Of a stretch of 64,000 bases of DNA, positions 19,342 to 28,991 are shown piece after piece (the stretch's first letter is position 1; each line of letters opens with the position of its first letter). Source of the DNA: Roseivivax jejudonensis (GTDB lineage: Bacteria; Pseudomonadota; Alphaproteobacteria; Rhodobacterales; Rhodobacteraceae); assembly GCF_900172265.1 (NCBI RefSeq), contig NZ_FWFK01000008.1, forward strand, positions 124,001 through 188,000, read 5' to 3'. A program made the translations under genes and the position numbers. The notes under the pieces were generated by a model. That model searched no databases and was not told the DNA's origin. It saw only the letters and a list, made by a program, of their open reading frames with translations.

Positions 19342-20583
19342 ATGGACGGCACGCGGACGGGGATCGAGGCGCCACGCATCGGCGGCGCGGCACGGCCGGG
19401 ATTGTGCACCGATTGCGGGGTCAGCCGCATCGGCGACGGTCGCGCCTGCGGGCGTGCCTGCCAGTTCATCCGCCCCGATTACCCGGGACTGGAGCGCGTG
19501 GCGCATGGCCGTGCGGGCGCGGCGGAGGGCGACGAGGGGTTCTTCGGCGTCACCCGCGCGATGTGGCGCGCGCGGCTCGACCCGCCGGCGCCGGGGGCGC
19601 AGTGGACCGGACTGACCACCGCTCTGGCGGCGACGCTGCTGGCCGAGGGGGCGGTCGACGCCGTTCTGGCGACGGCGCCGCACCCCGAGGACCGGTGGGC
19701 ACCGATGCCGGTGATCGTGACCGATCCTGGCGAGACGGCGCGCTGCCGCGGCATGCGCATGGGCTACGGCCCGTTGCTGGCTCTGCTGGAACCGGCGCGG
19801 GCGGCGGGCCACCGGCGGATCGCGGTGATCGGCATCCCCTGCCAGGTCTACGCGCTGCGGGCGCTCGAGGCCGAGCTCGGCTTCGACGAGATCACGGTGA
19901 TCGGCACGCCGTGTTCGGACAACACCACGACCGAGAACTTTCATGCCTTCCTCGCGCGTCTCGATTCCCGGCCGGACACGATCTCGTATCTCGAGTTCCG
20001 TGCCGACTACCGGGTCGAGCTGCGCTTCGACGACGGGCGCGCCCCGCGAACGATTCCGTTCCTGAACCTGCCGCTGTCGGACCTGCCGGCGGATTTCTTT
20101 CCGATGACCTGCAAGACCTGCGTCGACTACACCAACCGGCTCGCCGACATCACCGTGGGCTACATGGGCGGCGACGGCGACCAGTGGGTGATCGTGCGCA
20201 ATGCGCGCGGGCAGGCGGCGCTCGACCGGCTGGGCGGGCGCGTGACGACGCGGCCGCTGACCGACAGGGGAACGCGGGAGAGCGCGGTGCGCGGCTTTCT
20301 CGTCAATGTCGAGCGGGCGGCCGGCGGCCTGCCGGTGCGGCGGATGCCGCGCTGGCTTCGGCCGATCGTCGCGTTCCTCCAGCCGCGGACCGGACCGCGG
20401 GGCCTCGAGTTCGCGCGGGCGCGGGTCGAAATGAAGGCGATCGAGACCGTGCTGCACCTGCGGCGGGCCCATCCCGCGCGGGTCAAGCTGATGGTGCCGG
20501 AGCATGTCTGGCGGCTCGCCGCGCGCTACGGCCTGACGCGCCGGCCCGACGAACGCGGCCGCTTTTCCCCGCCCGAGGAGTGA
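19342..20583 (+). CDS. FrhB/FdhB-family iron-sulfur flavoprotein (coenzyme F420 hydrogenase beta-subunit-like)
   Basis: 413 residues. N-terminal cysteines C22, C25, C36 and C40 (GLCTDCG and RACGRACQF) suggest an iron-sulfur site. Further cysteines sit in GIPCQVY (C167), GTPCSDN (C191) and TCKTCVDYTNRLADITVGYM (C257, C260). These match the FrhB/FdhB N- and C-terminal domains. Relatives include ferredoxin-dependent 8-vinyl reductase BciB and 7-hydroxymethyl-chlorophyll reductase as well as F420-dependent enzymes, so the substrate cannot be deduced. No photosynthesis gene is in the window. It sits between mraY and murD on the same strand, 35 bases before murD, so is probably transcribed with cell-wall genes. 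A link to wall synthesis is inference from position only. Confidence 0.85.
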   Translation: MDGTRTGIEAPRIGGAARPGLCTDCGVSRIGDGRACGRACQFIRPDYPGLERVAHGRAGAAEGDEGFFGVTRAMWRARLDPPAPGAQWTGLTTALAATLLAEGAVDAVLATAPHPEDRWAPMPVIVTDPGETARCRGMRMGYGPLLALLEPARAAGHRRIAVIGIPCQVYALRALEAELGFDEITVIGTPCSDNTTTENFHAFLARLDSRPDTISYLEFRADYRVELRFDDGRAPRTIPFLNLPLSDLPADFFPMTCKTCVDYTNRLADITVGYMGGDGDQWVIVRNARGQAALDRLGGRVTTRPLTDRGTRESAVRGFLVNVERAAGGLPVRRMPRWLRPIVAFLQPRTGPRGLEFARARVEMKAIETVLHLRRAHPARVKLMVPEHVWRLAARYGLTRRPDERGRFSPPEE

Positions 20584-20618
20584 GATAGCTCTCGACCGAA
20601 CGAGTGGCGGAGGCGCGG

Positions 20619-22034
20619 ATGATCGCGGTCGGCGGATACGAGGGCGAGGGTGTCGCCATTCTGGGGCTCGGGCGATCGGGCCTGTCGGCGGCGCGGGCGC
20701 TGCGGGCGGGCGGGGCCCGGCCCGTCCTGTGGGACGACAACCCCGATGCGCGGGCACGCGCGGCCGAGGAGGGGTTCGAGCTGCGCGAGTTCACCCGCGC
20801 GGGCGGGTTCGAGGGGATCGCCACCCTGGTGGTATCGCCGGGGATTCCGCATCTCTATCCGGCGCCGAACGAGGCGATCGCCGCCGCATGGGCCGCCGGT
20901 GTGCCCGTCGACAACGATATCGGCCTGTTCTTCCGGGCGCTCGGACAGGGGGCGTGGGACGCGCTCGACACGCCGCCCAAGGTGATCGCCGTCACCGGGT
21001 CGAACGGCAAGTCGACGACCTCGGCGCTGATCCATCACGTGCTGGGAGCGGCGGGGCGCGCGTCGCAGCTGGCGGGCAATATCGGGCGCGGCGTGCTCGA
21101 TATCGAGCCGCCGGGCGAGGCGGGGGTGATCGTGCTGGAGCTGTCGTCCTACCAGACGGAGCTGGCGCGCGCGTTGACCCCCGACATCGCGGTCTTCACC
21201 AACCTCACGCCCGACCACCTCGACCGGCATGGCGGGCTCGGCGGGTACTTCGCGGCCAAGCGACGGCTCTTTGCAGAGGGCGGGCCCGACCGGGCGGTGA
21301 TCGGCGTGGACGAGACCGAGGGCCGGTTCCTTGCCAACCAGCTGTCCACCGCGCCGGCCGACGATCGGGTGATCCGAGTGTCGGTCGCGGCAAAGCCGGC
21401 CGGGCCGGGCTGGCAGGTCGCCGCGCGCAAGGGCTTCCTGACCGAATGGCGCAAGGGGCGGCAGGTCGCGTCGATCGACCTGCGGGAGGTGCGCGGCCTG
21501 CCCGGAGCGCACAACCACCAGAACGCCTGCGCGGCCTATGCCGCGGTCCGGGCGCTGGGGCTCGGACCGCGCCAGATCGAGGCGGGTTTCCACAGCTTCG
21601 AGGGCCTGCCCCATCGCAGCCAGATCGTCGCCGAGGCCGGCGGCGTCACCTTCGTCAACGACAGCAAGGCCACGAACGTGGACAGCGCGCTGAAGGCGCT
21701 TCTGGCCTTCGACCGCGTGCGCTGGATCTGCGGCGGGCTGATGAAGGAGGGCGGGCTCGACGCGCTGGGTCCGGGGTTCGCGCACGTGGAGAAGGCCTAT
21801 GTCATCGGCCGCGAAGCGGCGGGGTTCGCGCTCGGGCTGAGCGGGGTCGAGGCGGAGATCTGCACCGACATGGCGACCGCGGTGGCGCGTGCGGCGGCCG
21901 AGGCGCAGCCGGGCGAGACCGTGCTGCTGGCGCCGGCGGCGGCGAGCTTTGACCAGTACGACAACTTCGAGAAGCGGGGGGACGACTTCGCCGCGCAGGT
22001 GACGGCGGCGCTCGGCGCGGGATCGGGGCGCTAG
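20619..22034 (+). CDS. murD: UDP-MurNAc-L-alanine:D-glutamate ligase MurD
   Basis: Adds D-Glu to UDP-MurNAc-L-Ala in the cytoplasm. The N-terminal dinucleotide-like fold has [16 protein letters not shown]. The ATP loop is [11 protein letters not shown] at 125-135. [11 protein letters not shown] and [17 protein letters not shown] are MurD hallmarks. The ATG at 20619 is chosen because GGAGG lies five bases upstream; an in-frame GTG at 20604 lacks a site. Length is 471 residues. No ftsW, murG or murC follows, so the dcw cluster is interrupted here. Confidence 0.96.
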   Translation: MIAVGGYEGEGVAILGLGRSGLSAARALRAGGARPVLWDDNPDARARAAEEGFELREFTRAGGFEGIATLVVSPGIPHLYPAPNEAIAAAWAAGVPVDNDIGLFFRALGQGAWDALDTPPKVIAVTGSNGKSTTSALIHHVLGAAGRASQLAGNIGRGVLDIEPPGEAGVIVLELSSYQTELARALTPDIAVFTNLTPDHLDRHGGLGGYFAAKRRLFAEGGPDRAVIGVDETEGRFLANQLSTAPADDRVIRVSVAAKPAGPGWQVAARKGFLTEWRKGRQVASIDLREVRGLPGAHNHQNACAAYAAVRALGLGPRQIEAGFHSFEGLPHRSQIVAEAGGVTFVNDSKATNVDSALKALLAFDRVRWICGGLMKEGGLDALGPGFAHVEKAYVIGREAAGFALGLSGVEAEICTDMATAVARAAAEAQPGETVLLAPAAASFDQYDNFEKRGDDFAAQVTAALGAGSGR

Positions 22035-22101
22035 CTGGCGGGATCGGACTGCGCTAATATGACGGAATTGTAACAGCGCATATCATCCGATGGAGTCCGA
22101 C

Positions 22102-22539
22102 ATGATCATCAATTCCATCCAGCAGCTTCTCAGGGGGCGCAGCCTCGTGCGCGTGGCGCCCGACGACACGGTCCGCGCCGCCTGCGCGGTGTTCGAACGC
22201 GAGGATGTCGGCGCCGCCGCGGTCATGGACGGTCACCGGCTCGTCGGCATCCTGTCCGAGCGCGACGTGATCCGCCGCTGCATCTGCGCCGGCCGTCCGA
22301 CGGCCGAGACGCGCGTGTCGGAGGTGATGACCGCCGATCCGGTGACCATACCGCTTCAGGCCAGCCTCGCCACGGCGCAGACGGCGATGATCGAGGGGCA
22401 TTTCCGCCACCTGCCGGTGGTCACGTCGGACGGCGAGGTCGTCGGAATGCTGTCGTTCCGCGACATCCCGACCGAATACCGCCTGATGGTCGAGCGCTAC
22501 CGCGACTACCGCGGCGCGCCCGACGCCGCCCCGGCCTAG
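22102..22539 (+). CDS. Two-CBS-domain protein
   Basis: A stand-alone CBS-pair protein of 145 residues. The first CBS motif spans about 8-62 (VRAACAVFEREDVGAAAVMD, GILSERDVIRR). The second spans about 78-130 (VMTADPVTIPLQASLATAQT, GMLSFRDI). Such pairs bind adenosine nucleotides such as AMP or ATP and act as regulatory modules; the partner is unknown. GGAG six bases before the ATG at 22102 favours that start over the in-frame ATG at 22090. It converges with the VOC gene, overlapping it by four bases at the stop codons. Confidence 0.88.
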   Translation: MIINSIQQLLRGRSLVRVAPDDTVRAACAVFEREDVGAAAVMDGHRLVGILSERDVIRRCICAGRPTAETRVSEVMTADPVTIPLQASLATAQTAMIEGHFRHLPVVTSDGEVVGMLSFRDIPTEYRLMVERYRDYRGAPDAAPA

Positions 22540-23117
22540 TAGGGGTTCTTCGGTCCGCGATCGTCCGACAGGGTCATCTGCCGGCGCTCGACGAGGCGTT
22601 CGATCGCGTCGGCGAGATGCACCTCGGCGATGTGGTGATCGCCTCGCGCCACGCGGGTGCGATGCGCCTCGATCATCACGTCGGCATGGGAGCATCCGAG
22701 CGGCGGTTCGAACTTGTAGGTCGCCAGCTCGATCAGCAGCCCGAGCGGGTCCTTGAAGTAGATCGAATCCATGAAGCCCCGGTCCTTCGGGCCGGAATGC
22801 GTGATGCCGCGGGCGTTCAGCCGGTCCTCGACCTGCATCCAGGTCGCGCGGCTGACGTTGAAGGCGATATGATGCACGCAGCCGGGATCGGTCGGCGTCC
22901 GGTCATGGACCGCCTTGCGATTCTCGTTCGTGAAGATGGTGATGAGCCGGCCGTCGCCGGGGTCGAAGTAGAGGTGGCCCTCGTCCGGGTTGTCGAGATT
23001 GGGCTGGTCGAAGATGAACGGCATCCCGAGCACACCCTCCCAGAAGTCGATCGAGGTCTGCCGGTCGGCGCCGGTCAGCGTGATATGGTGCACGCCCTGG
23101 GCCTGGAGTTTCTGCAT
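22536..23117 (-). CDS. VOC-superfamily (glyoxalase/ring-cleaving dioxygenase-like) protein
   Basis: 193 residues with a vicinal-oxygen-chelate fold. Metal-ligand candidates are His10 in GVHHITL, the HH of CVHHIAFNVS and the Glu of LIELATYKFE, the usual H-H-E triad. FWEGVLGMPFIFDQPNLD and YFKDPLGLLIEL are typical of this class, often annotated as ring-cleaving dioxygenase or glyoxalase. Substrate is unknown. The ATG at 23117 follows GGGGAGG at good spacing. It is divergent from the VWA gene and may share a short promoter region with it. Confidence 0.85.
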   Translation of the reverse strand: MQKLQAQGVHHITLTGADRQTSIDFWEGVLGMPFIFDQPNLDNPDEGHLYFDPGDGRLITIFTNENRKAVHDRTPTDPGCVHHIAFNVSRATWMQVEDRLNARGITHSGPKDRGFMDSIYFKDPLGLLIELATYKFEPPLGCSHADVMIEAHRTRVARGDHHIAEVHLADAIERLVERRQMTLSDDRGPKNPY

Positions 23118-23326
23118 CTGGGATCCTCCCCTTGGTGTTGCCGTCGTCTGCGAGGATAGGCGCGCGGCGGGCGAGGGCCAGTGCGGGCGGTCGAAGACCG
23201 GGGCGCGTCGCGTCGCCTGACGCGCGGGCAGTTCGGCCGCGGCGGACGGCGCGCCACCGCCGATCGCGTCAAGAATCGCGCATCCCGGGCGGGCGGCTGC
23301 TAGCATCCCGACCGGGAGGTCCGCAG

Positions 23327-24076
23327 ATGGGACGTTTTCCTTCGAGAGCCGCGCTCGCGGTCGCGACGCTGTTCGGTGTCGCGGTGCCATCCGGCGCATC
23401 GGAGCTCTGTACCGACGACGCGATGATCGTGTTCGACGGGTCGGGCTCGATGGCGGAGATGGGTTTCAACCTTCTGGGCGAGCCGCGCATCTTCGACGCG
23501 CGCCGCGCCGTGCGGGAGGCGGTGCCCGGCATCGCGCGAACACGGCGGCTGGGCCTTATCGTCTATGGGCCGGGGCAGGGCGACGTCTGCGGCAACGTGG
23601 CGCTGCGGTTCCGCCCGCGCTGGGATGCCGCCGGGGCGATCGTCGCGGCTGTCGACGCGCTGCGCCCGGCCGGGGCGACACCGCTGACCGCCGCCGTGCG
23701 TGAGGCCGCCGAAGTGCTCGATTTCCGGCGCGCGCCCGGCGCGATCGTCCTGGTGACCGACGGGGTGGAGACCTGCGGCGGCGCGCCCTGCGCGCTCGCC
23801 GACATGCTTGTGCGAGAGGCGGCGGACCTCACCGTGCACGTGATCGGCTTCAAGGTCAGAAGCGACCACTTCGACTGGGCGCCGACCGAAGGCGTCGCGC
23901 CGACGGTGGCGGCGGCCCGCTGTCTCGCGGATCGGACCGGAGGGCGCTACGAAACCGCCGAAACCGCCGGCGACCTGGTCGCGGCCTTGCGCACGACACT
24001 CGGCTGCAATCTGTTCGGCGCGGTGAGCGATCGCGCGTATCGCGCCGTCCGCGTGCGACCGTGGCCGGCGCGCTGA
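23327..24076 (+). CDS. Secreted von Willebrand factor A domain protein
   Basis: 249 residues with an N-terminal signal peptide (ALAVATLFGVAVPSGAS). A VWA domain follows with a complete MIDAS: DGSGS at 37-41, a Thr in GATPLTAAV and an Asp in VTDGVETCGG. Several cysteines (LCTDD, VCGN, TCGGAPC, RCLAD, LGCN) suggest disulfides in the periplasm. The role is unknown; VWA proteins usually mediate metal-dependent protein contacts. The ATG at 23327 is preceded by GGGAGG and the signal peptide begins right there. Confidence 0.85.
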   Translation: MGRFPSRAALAVATLFGVAVPSGASELCTDDAMIVFDGSGSMAEMGFNLLGEPRIFDARRAVREAVPGIARTRRLGLIVYGPGQGDVCGNVALRFRPRWDAAGAIVAAVDALRPAGATPLTAAVREAAEVLDFRRAPGAIVLVTDGVETCGGAPCALADMLVREAADLTVHVIGFKVRSDHFDWAPTEGVAPTVAAARCLADRTGGRYETAETAGDLVAALRTTLGCNLFGAVSDRAYRAVRVRPWPAR

Positions 24077-24163
24077 CCGGGCGCGCTGACCGGGCGTCCG
24101 GAGCCGAATGGGCTCCCGGCGCGCGACCGGGAGCCCTCGACGTGACAGGTGCCGCGCAGCGGC

Positions 24164-25234
24164 TCAGTTCGGGATCTCTCCGCTCAGGCCTTCGACGTAG
24201 AAGTCCATGCCGAGCAGGGTGCCGTCGTCCGCGGTCTCGCCTTCGGCGAGCCACTCCGACCCGTCCTGGCGATTGATCGGCCCGGTGAACGGGTGATACT
24301 CGCCCGCGGCAATCGCGTCCTTCATCTCGAGCGCCTGCTCGCGAACGTCCTCCGGCACGGCATCGGTGATCTCGCCGATCTCGACCATGCCCTGGTCGAT
24401 CCCGTACCAGACGTCCTGGCTTTCCCAGGTGCCGTCGATCACCGCCTGCACGCGGTCGATGTAGTAGGGCGCCCAGTTGTCGATGATCGACGACACGCGG
24501 GGCTCGGGCGCGTATTCGGCCATGTCGGAGGCCTGGCCGAAGGTGATCACGTCGCCGGCTTCCTGCGCGGCGGCCTGCGGCGCGGTGGAGTCGGTGTGCT
24601 GAAGGATGACGTCCGCGCCGTTCTCGATCAGCGCGCGGGCGGCATCGGCCTCCTTGGCGGGATCGAACCACGTGTAGGCCCAGACGATCGAGAACTCGAC
24701 ATCCGGGTTGACCTTCTTGGCGTGGATGTACGCCGAGTTGATGCCGCGGATCACCTCGGGGATGGGGAAGGATGCGATGTAGCCGATGCGGTTCGACTCG
24801 GTCATCGCACCGGCGATGTGGCCCTGGATCGCGCGGCCCTCGTAGAAGCGCGCGGAATAGGTCGACACGTTCTCGGCACGCTTGTAGCCGGTGGCGTGTT
24901 CGAAGACGACATCGGGGAAGTTCGCGGCCACCTCGATGGTCGGATCCATGTATCCGAACGAGGTGGTAAAGATGATGTCGGCGCCCGACAGGGCCATCTG
25001 CGTGATCGCGCGCACCGCGTCGGCGCCCTCAGGCACGCTTTCCTGGTACACGGTCTCGACCTGGTCGCCGAAATGTTCCTCGACGGCGAGCCGGCCCTCG
25101 TTGTGCTCGTAGGTCCAGCCGCCGTCGCCGATCGGGCCGACATAGATGAAGCCGACCTTGACGGGATCGTCCTGGGCGAAGGCGGGTGCCGCGGCGAGGA
25201 TCGCCGCGCTGGCAAGAAGGGTTCTTCGGTTCAT
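24164..25234 (-). CDS. BMP-family ABC transporter substrate-binding protein (purine nucleoside type)
   Basis: Periplasmic solute-binding protein of 356 residues. The signal peptide (MNRRTLLASAAILAAAPAFA) is followed directly by the BMP/PnrA fold: VGFIYVGPIGDGGWTYEHNE, FTTSFGYMDP, IGYIASFPIPEVIRGINSAY. BMP proteins bind nucleosides or purines. Placement at the end of a series containing two permeases, a double ATPase and xanthine dehydrogenase genes strongly suggests a purine ligand. GGGGAG precedes the ATG at 25234. The 137-base gap to the permease may contain processing or promoter signals. Confidence 0.93.
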   Translation of the reverse strand: MNRRTLLASAAILAAAPAFAQDDPVKVGFIYVGPIGDGGWTYEHNEGRLAVEEHFGDQVETVYQESVPEGADAVRAITQMALSGADIIFTTSFGYMDPTIEVAANFPDVVFEHATGYKRAENVSTYSARFYEGRAIQGHIAGAMTESNRIGYIASFPIPEVIRGINSAYIHAKKVNPDVEFSIVWAYTWFDPAKEADAARALIENGADVILQHTDSTAPQAAAQEAGDVITFGQASDMAEYAPEPRVSSIIDNWAPYYIDRVQAVIDGTWESQDVWYGIDQGMVEIGEITDAVPEDVREQALEMKDAIAAGEYHPFTGPINRQDGSEWLAEGETADDGTLLGMDFYVEGLSGEIPN

Positions 25235-25371
25235 TCTGTCTACTCCCCTGTCGGTTCCGGATTTGTAATCGATCTTCGACCGGTCGCGCCGGTCAATGCA
25301 AGGCTGCCGCGGCTGCCGGTGTCCTGCCCGGGCCGGTCGTGGCGGTTCCGCGGGCAGTCGGGCGCGCGGTA

Positions 25372-26295
25372 CTACTGGCTGGCATGGAACGGGCGTCCCA
25401 GCGAGCCCGGCGCGGCATGCGCCCCGCGGGCCGAGATGATGACGAGCACGAGGATCGTCACGAGGTACGGCGACGCCGACAGCAGCGCGACCGGCACGTC
25501 GGCCCCGGCCGCCTGCAGGTTCAGCTGCAGCACGGTGACGCCGCCGAAGAGATAGGCGCCGACCAGCACCCGCCACGGCCGCCACGAGGCGAAGACCACG
25601 ATCGCCAACGCGATCCAGCCGGCGCCCGCGGTCATGCCCTCGGTCCATTGCGGCACGCGCACGAGGCTGAGATACGCTCCGCCGAGCCCGGCGCAGGCCC
25701 CGCCGAAAAAGATCGCCATCAGCCGCACCCGCACCACGTGGTAGCCGAGCGCGTGGGCGGCATCGTGGTTCTCGCCGGCCGCGCGCAGGATCAGCCCGGC
25801 GCGGGTGAACTTCAGGAACATCCAGACGAGCGCAACGATGCCGAGCGCGAGATAGACCATGATGTCGTGCGAAAAGAGCATCCGCCCGACGACCGGAAGA
25901 TCCGACAGCGGGCCGAGATCGAGCTTGGGCAGCGTCGGGGATTTCATGCCCTCGTAGGGCTTGCCGATCAGCGACGACAGGCCCAGCCCGACGAGCGTCA
26001 GCCCGAGGCCCGTCGCGACCTGGTTCGACAGGAAGATCTGCGTCAGCACGCCGAATGTCAGGGACAGCACCGCCGACGCGAGCGCGGCGGCCGCGAATCC
26101 TGACGCCGGATCGCCGGTGTTTACCGCGACGGCAAAGCCGACGACGGCGCCGGTGATCATCATGCCCTCGACCCCGAGGTTGAGGACGCCCGAGCGCTCG
26201 ACCACCGTCTCTCCGATGGCGGCGAGCAGGATCGGGGTCGCCGACACCATGACCGAGGCCACGAGCAGCACCGGATTGATCGAACCGAAATCCAT
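25372..26295 (-). CDS. ABC transporter permease of the BMP/nucleoside importer (second permease)
   Basis: 307 residues, about eight to nine transmembrane helices, BPD_transp_2 family. The signature GVLNLGVEGMMITGAVVGFA near residue 35 and AAHALGYHVVRVRLMAIFFG are conserved in the nucleoside/branched-chain permease group. Its start overlaps the stop of the first permease by one base (TGATG), so they are translationally coupled. The start is fixed by that overlap at 26295 (MDFGSINPVLL). Confidence 0.92.
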   Translation of the reverse strand: MDFGSINPVLLVASVMVSATPILLAAIGETVVERSGVLNLGVEGMMITGAVVGFAVAVNTGDPASGFAAAALASAVLSLTFGVLTQIFLSNQVATGLGLTLVGLGLSSLIGKPYEGMKSPTLPKLDLGPLSDLPVVGRMLFSHDIMVYLALGIVALVWMFLKFTRAGLILRAAGENHDAAHALGYHVVRVRLMAIFFGGACAGLGGAYLSLVRVPQWTEGMTAGAGWIALAIVVFASWRPWRVLVGAYLFGGVTVLQLNLQAAGADVPVALLSASPYLVTILVLVIISARGAHAAPGSLGRPFHASQ

Positions 26296-27380
26296 CACGC
26301 GACCTCGCGCCGGCCGAGCCGCAGCCGGTAGTTGGTAAAGACGTCGACCCCGAGCAGGAAGAACAGCAGCATCCCCTGGAACAGTTGGATCGAGGCGCCG
26401 GGCACGCCGAGCATGAGCTGCGCCAGTTCGCCGCCGATATAGGTCAGCGCCATCAGCAACCCGGCCAGCAGGATGCCGACCGGGTGGAGCCGGCCGAGGA
26501 AGGCCACGATGATCGCCGTGAAGCCGTAGCCCGAGTTGAAGTCGATCGAGATCTGCCCTGCGGGCCCCGCAACTTCGAACAGGCCGGCAAGGCCTGCGAG
26601 CGCGCCGGCGGTGCCGAGACAGAAGATGATGATGCGGGCCGGCCGGACGCCGGCGAAGCGCGCCGCCCGCGGCGCGTCGCCCGACAGGCGGATGTTGAAG
26701 CCGAGGACATGCCGCGACATCAGCACGTAGGCGAGGATCACCGACACGAACGCGGCGACGACGCCCCAGTGCATGCCCGTGTTCGCCAAGAGCTCGCGGT
26801 TGGCCGCGGCATCCCACTGGGCGAGGTTGCGCGAGCCGGGGAAGCCCATGCCTTCGGGGTTGCGCAAGAGACCGGACGATACCGACGCAAGGATGGACTC
26901 GGCCACGTAGACCAGCATGAGCGACACGAGGATCTCGTTGGTGCCGAAGCGCGTCTTGAAGAGCGCCGGGATCATCGCCCAGGCCCAGCCGCCGAGCGCG
27001 CCGGCCAGTGCCATCAGCGGAAAGATCAGCAGCGACTCCGACGGGTAGAAGGCGAGGCCCGCACCGGCGCCACAGATCGCCCCCATGATGTACTGGCCTT
27101 CGGCGCCGATGTTCCAGATCCCCGCGCGAAACCCGAGCGACAGCCCGATCGCGATCAGGATCAGCGGCCCGGCCTTCACCAGGAGCTGCGGCCGCGAATA
27201 GCTCGCGAACTGCGGGTTGAAGAGCGGATCCCAGAAGATCGTGCGGATCGCCTCCACCGGATCGACCCCGAGCGCCGCGAACATCGCGCCACCGACGAGC
27301 ATCGTCAGCACCACGGCGAGGAGCGGCGCAGCCACCAGCCAGCCCCGGGAGGGCTGCGGCCGTTTCTCGAGCGCGATCAT
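26295..27380 (-). CDS. ABC transporter permease of the BMP/nucleoside importer (first permease)
   Basis: 361 residues, BPD_transp_2 family, about ten transmembrane segments. The hallmark FRAGIWNIGAEGQYIMGAIC follows the second helix, with RFGTNEILVSLMLVYVAE after it. It pairs with the second permease to form the membrane channel of the importer. It starts 87 bases after the ATPase stop. The long N-terminal extension before the first conserved segment (about 70 residues) is normal for this subunit. Confidence 0.92.
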   Translation of the reverse strand: MIALEKRPQPSRGWLVAAPLLAVVLTMLVGGAMFAALGVDPVEAIRTIFWDPLFNPQFASYSRPQLLVKAGPLILIAIGLSLGFRAGIWNIGAEGQYIMGAICGAGAGLAFYPSESLLIFPLMALAGALGGWAWAMIPALFKTRFGTNEILVSLMLVYVAESILASVSSGLLRNPEGMGFPGSRNLAQWDAAANRELLANTGMHWGVVAAFVSVILAYVLMSRHVLGFNIRLSGDAPRAARFAGVRPARIIIFCLGTAGALAGLAGLFEVAGPAGQISIDFNSGYGFTAIIVAFLGRLHPVGILLAGLLMALTYIGGELAQLMLGVPGASIQLFQGMLLFFLLGVDVFTNYRLRLGRREVA

Positions 27381-27467
27381 CGCGCCCGGCTCCGGATCGG
27401 CTCTTGGCGCCCCGGGGCACGGCGGGCTGGGCCGAGCCGCGTCTCCGCCGCGACCGGTAGGGCGGCG

Positions 27468-28991
27468 TCAGGCCTCCGCATGGGCCACCTCCATGTCGTG
27501 CGCGCCGCCCATCATCAGACCGATCCGCTCGAGCGTGAGTTCGGCCACCGGCCGCGCGGGCGACAGCCGCCCCTCGTTCAGCGCGGCGAAGCGGTCGGAG
27601 ATCTGCATCAACTCGTCGAGATCCTGGCTGATGACGAGGATCGCCGTGCCCTTCGCCGCGAGGTCCAGAAGCGCCTGCCGGATCGCGGCGGCGGCGGCGG
27701 CGTCGACGCCCCATGTCGGCTGATTGACCACGAGCACCTCGGGGCGCTGCAGGATTTCGCGCCCGATCACGTATTTCTGCAGGTTGCCGCCGGACAGCGC
27801 GCGGGCTGCCGTGTCGGTCCCGGGCGTACGCACGTCGAAGCGATCGACGATCCGGCGGGCGAACCGCTCGGCCGCGTCCCAGTCGATGAAACCGCCCCGC
27901 ACCAGACGTTCGCGCCGCGCGGCGGTCAGGACCGCGTTCTCGGTCAGGCTCATCTCGGGGGCCGCGGCGTGGCCGAGTCGTTCTTCGGGGCCCGACAGAA
28001 GGCCGGAATCGCGCCGGGCCATCGGACCGAGGCGGCTGATGTCGCGCCCGGACAGCCATATCGTGCCGCGCGGCGCGGGGCGCTCGCCGGACAGCGCGGC
28101 CAAAAGCTCGTCCTGCCCATTGCCGGCGACGCCCCCGATGCCGAGCACCTCACCCTTGCGCAGGTCGAAGCCGACCTCGCGCAGCGGCGTGCCGAAGGCG
28201 CCCGGGGCCGGCAGGCTCAGCCCGGCGACCTCGAGCGCGATCTCGCCCGGCGCCGCGCCGCGCGGCTCGGGCGTGGCGAAGCTCGCGCCGACCATCATCT
28301 CGGCCAACTCGCGCGAGGACCGTTCGGCCGGCGTGCAAGTCGCCACGCGCCGGCCCAGTCGCAGGATCGTCGCGGTGTCGCAAAGCGCGCGGATCTCGTC
28401 GAGCTTGTGCGAGATGTAGAGGATCGATCGCCCTTCCTCGCGGAGCTGGCGCAGGGTCGCGAACAGGATTTCGACCTCCTGCGGCGTCAGCACGCTCGTG
28501 GGCTCGTCCATGATCAGAAGCCGCGGCTCCTGCAGAAGGCAGCGCACGATCTCGACTCGCTGGCGTTCGCCGGCGGACAGCGTGCCGACGGTGCGGTAGG
28601 GATCGAGCGGCAGGCCGTATTCTTCGGACACGTCGCGGATGCGGCGGGCGAGGTCGCGGGTCCGGGGCGGCGTTTCCATCCCGAGCGCGACGTTCTCGGC
28701 CACTGACAATGCGTTGAAGAGCGAGAAATGCTGGAACACCATCGCGACCCCGGCGCGGCGGGCGTCCGACGGTTCGGCGGGGGCGAAGCGGCGGCCGGCG
28801 AACTCCATCTCGCCCGCGTCCGGCGTGACCAGCCCGTAGATCGCCTTGACCAGCGTGGACTTGCCCGCGCCGTTCTCGCCCAGCAGCGCGTGGATTTCGC
28901 CCTCGGCCACGTCGAAGGACACGTCGTCGTTGGCGACGACGCCCGGATAGGCCTTTGTCAGGCCCCGAAGGCTGAGGAGGTGGTGACCCAC
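27468..28991 (-). CDS. ABC transporter ATP-binding protein, double NBD, nucleoside/BMP type
   Basis: 507 residues with two nucleotide-binding domains. NBD1 is canonical: Walker A GENGAGKST, signature LSAGERQRVEI, Walker B LLIMDEPTSVL. NBD2 has GGVAGNGQDEL in place of a standard Walker A and VVNQPTWGVD in place of a DEP-type Walker B. This degeneracy is typical of the YufO/nucleoside group, leaving one competent catalytic site. The start is a GTG at 28991, lying 34 bases inside the end of xdhC, which links the transporter to the xdh genes. It energises the two downstream permeases. Confidence 0.93.
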   Translation of the reverse strand: MGHHLLSLRGLTKAYPGVVANDDVSFDVAEGEIHALLGENGAGKSTLVKAIYGLVTPDAGEMEFAGRRFAPAEPSDARRAGVAMVFQHFSLFNALSVAENVALGMETPPRTRDLARRIRDVSEEYGLPLDPYRTVGTLSAGERQRVEIVRCLLQEPRLLIMDEPTSVLTPQEVEILFATLRQLREEGRSILYISHKLDEIRALCDTATILRLGRRVATCTPAERSSRELAEMMVGASFATPEPRGAAPGEIALEVAGLSLPAPGAFGTPLREVGFDLRKGEVLGIGGVAGNGQDELLAALSGERPAPRGTIWLSGRDISRLGPMARRDSGLLSGPEERLGHAAAPEMSLTENAVLTAARRERLVRGGFIDWDAAERFARRIVDRFDVRTPGTDTAARALSGGNLQKYVIGREILQRPEVLVVNQPTWGVDAAAAAAIRQALLDLAAKGTAILVISQDLDELMQISDRFAALNEGRLSPARPVAELTLERIGLMMGGAHDMEVAHAEA

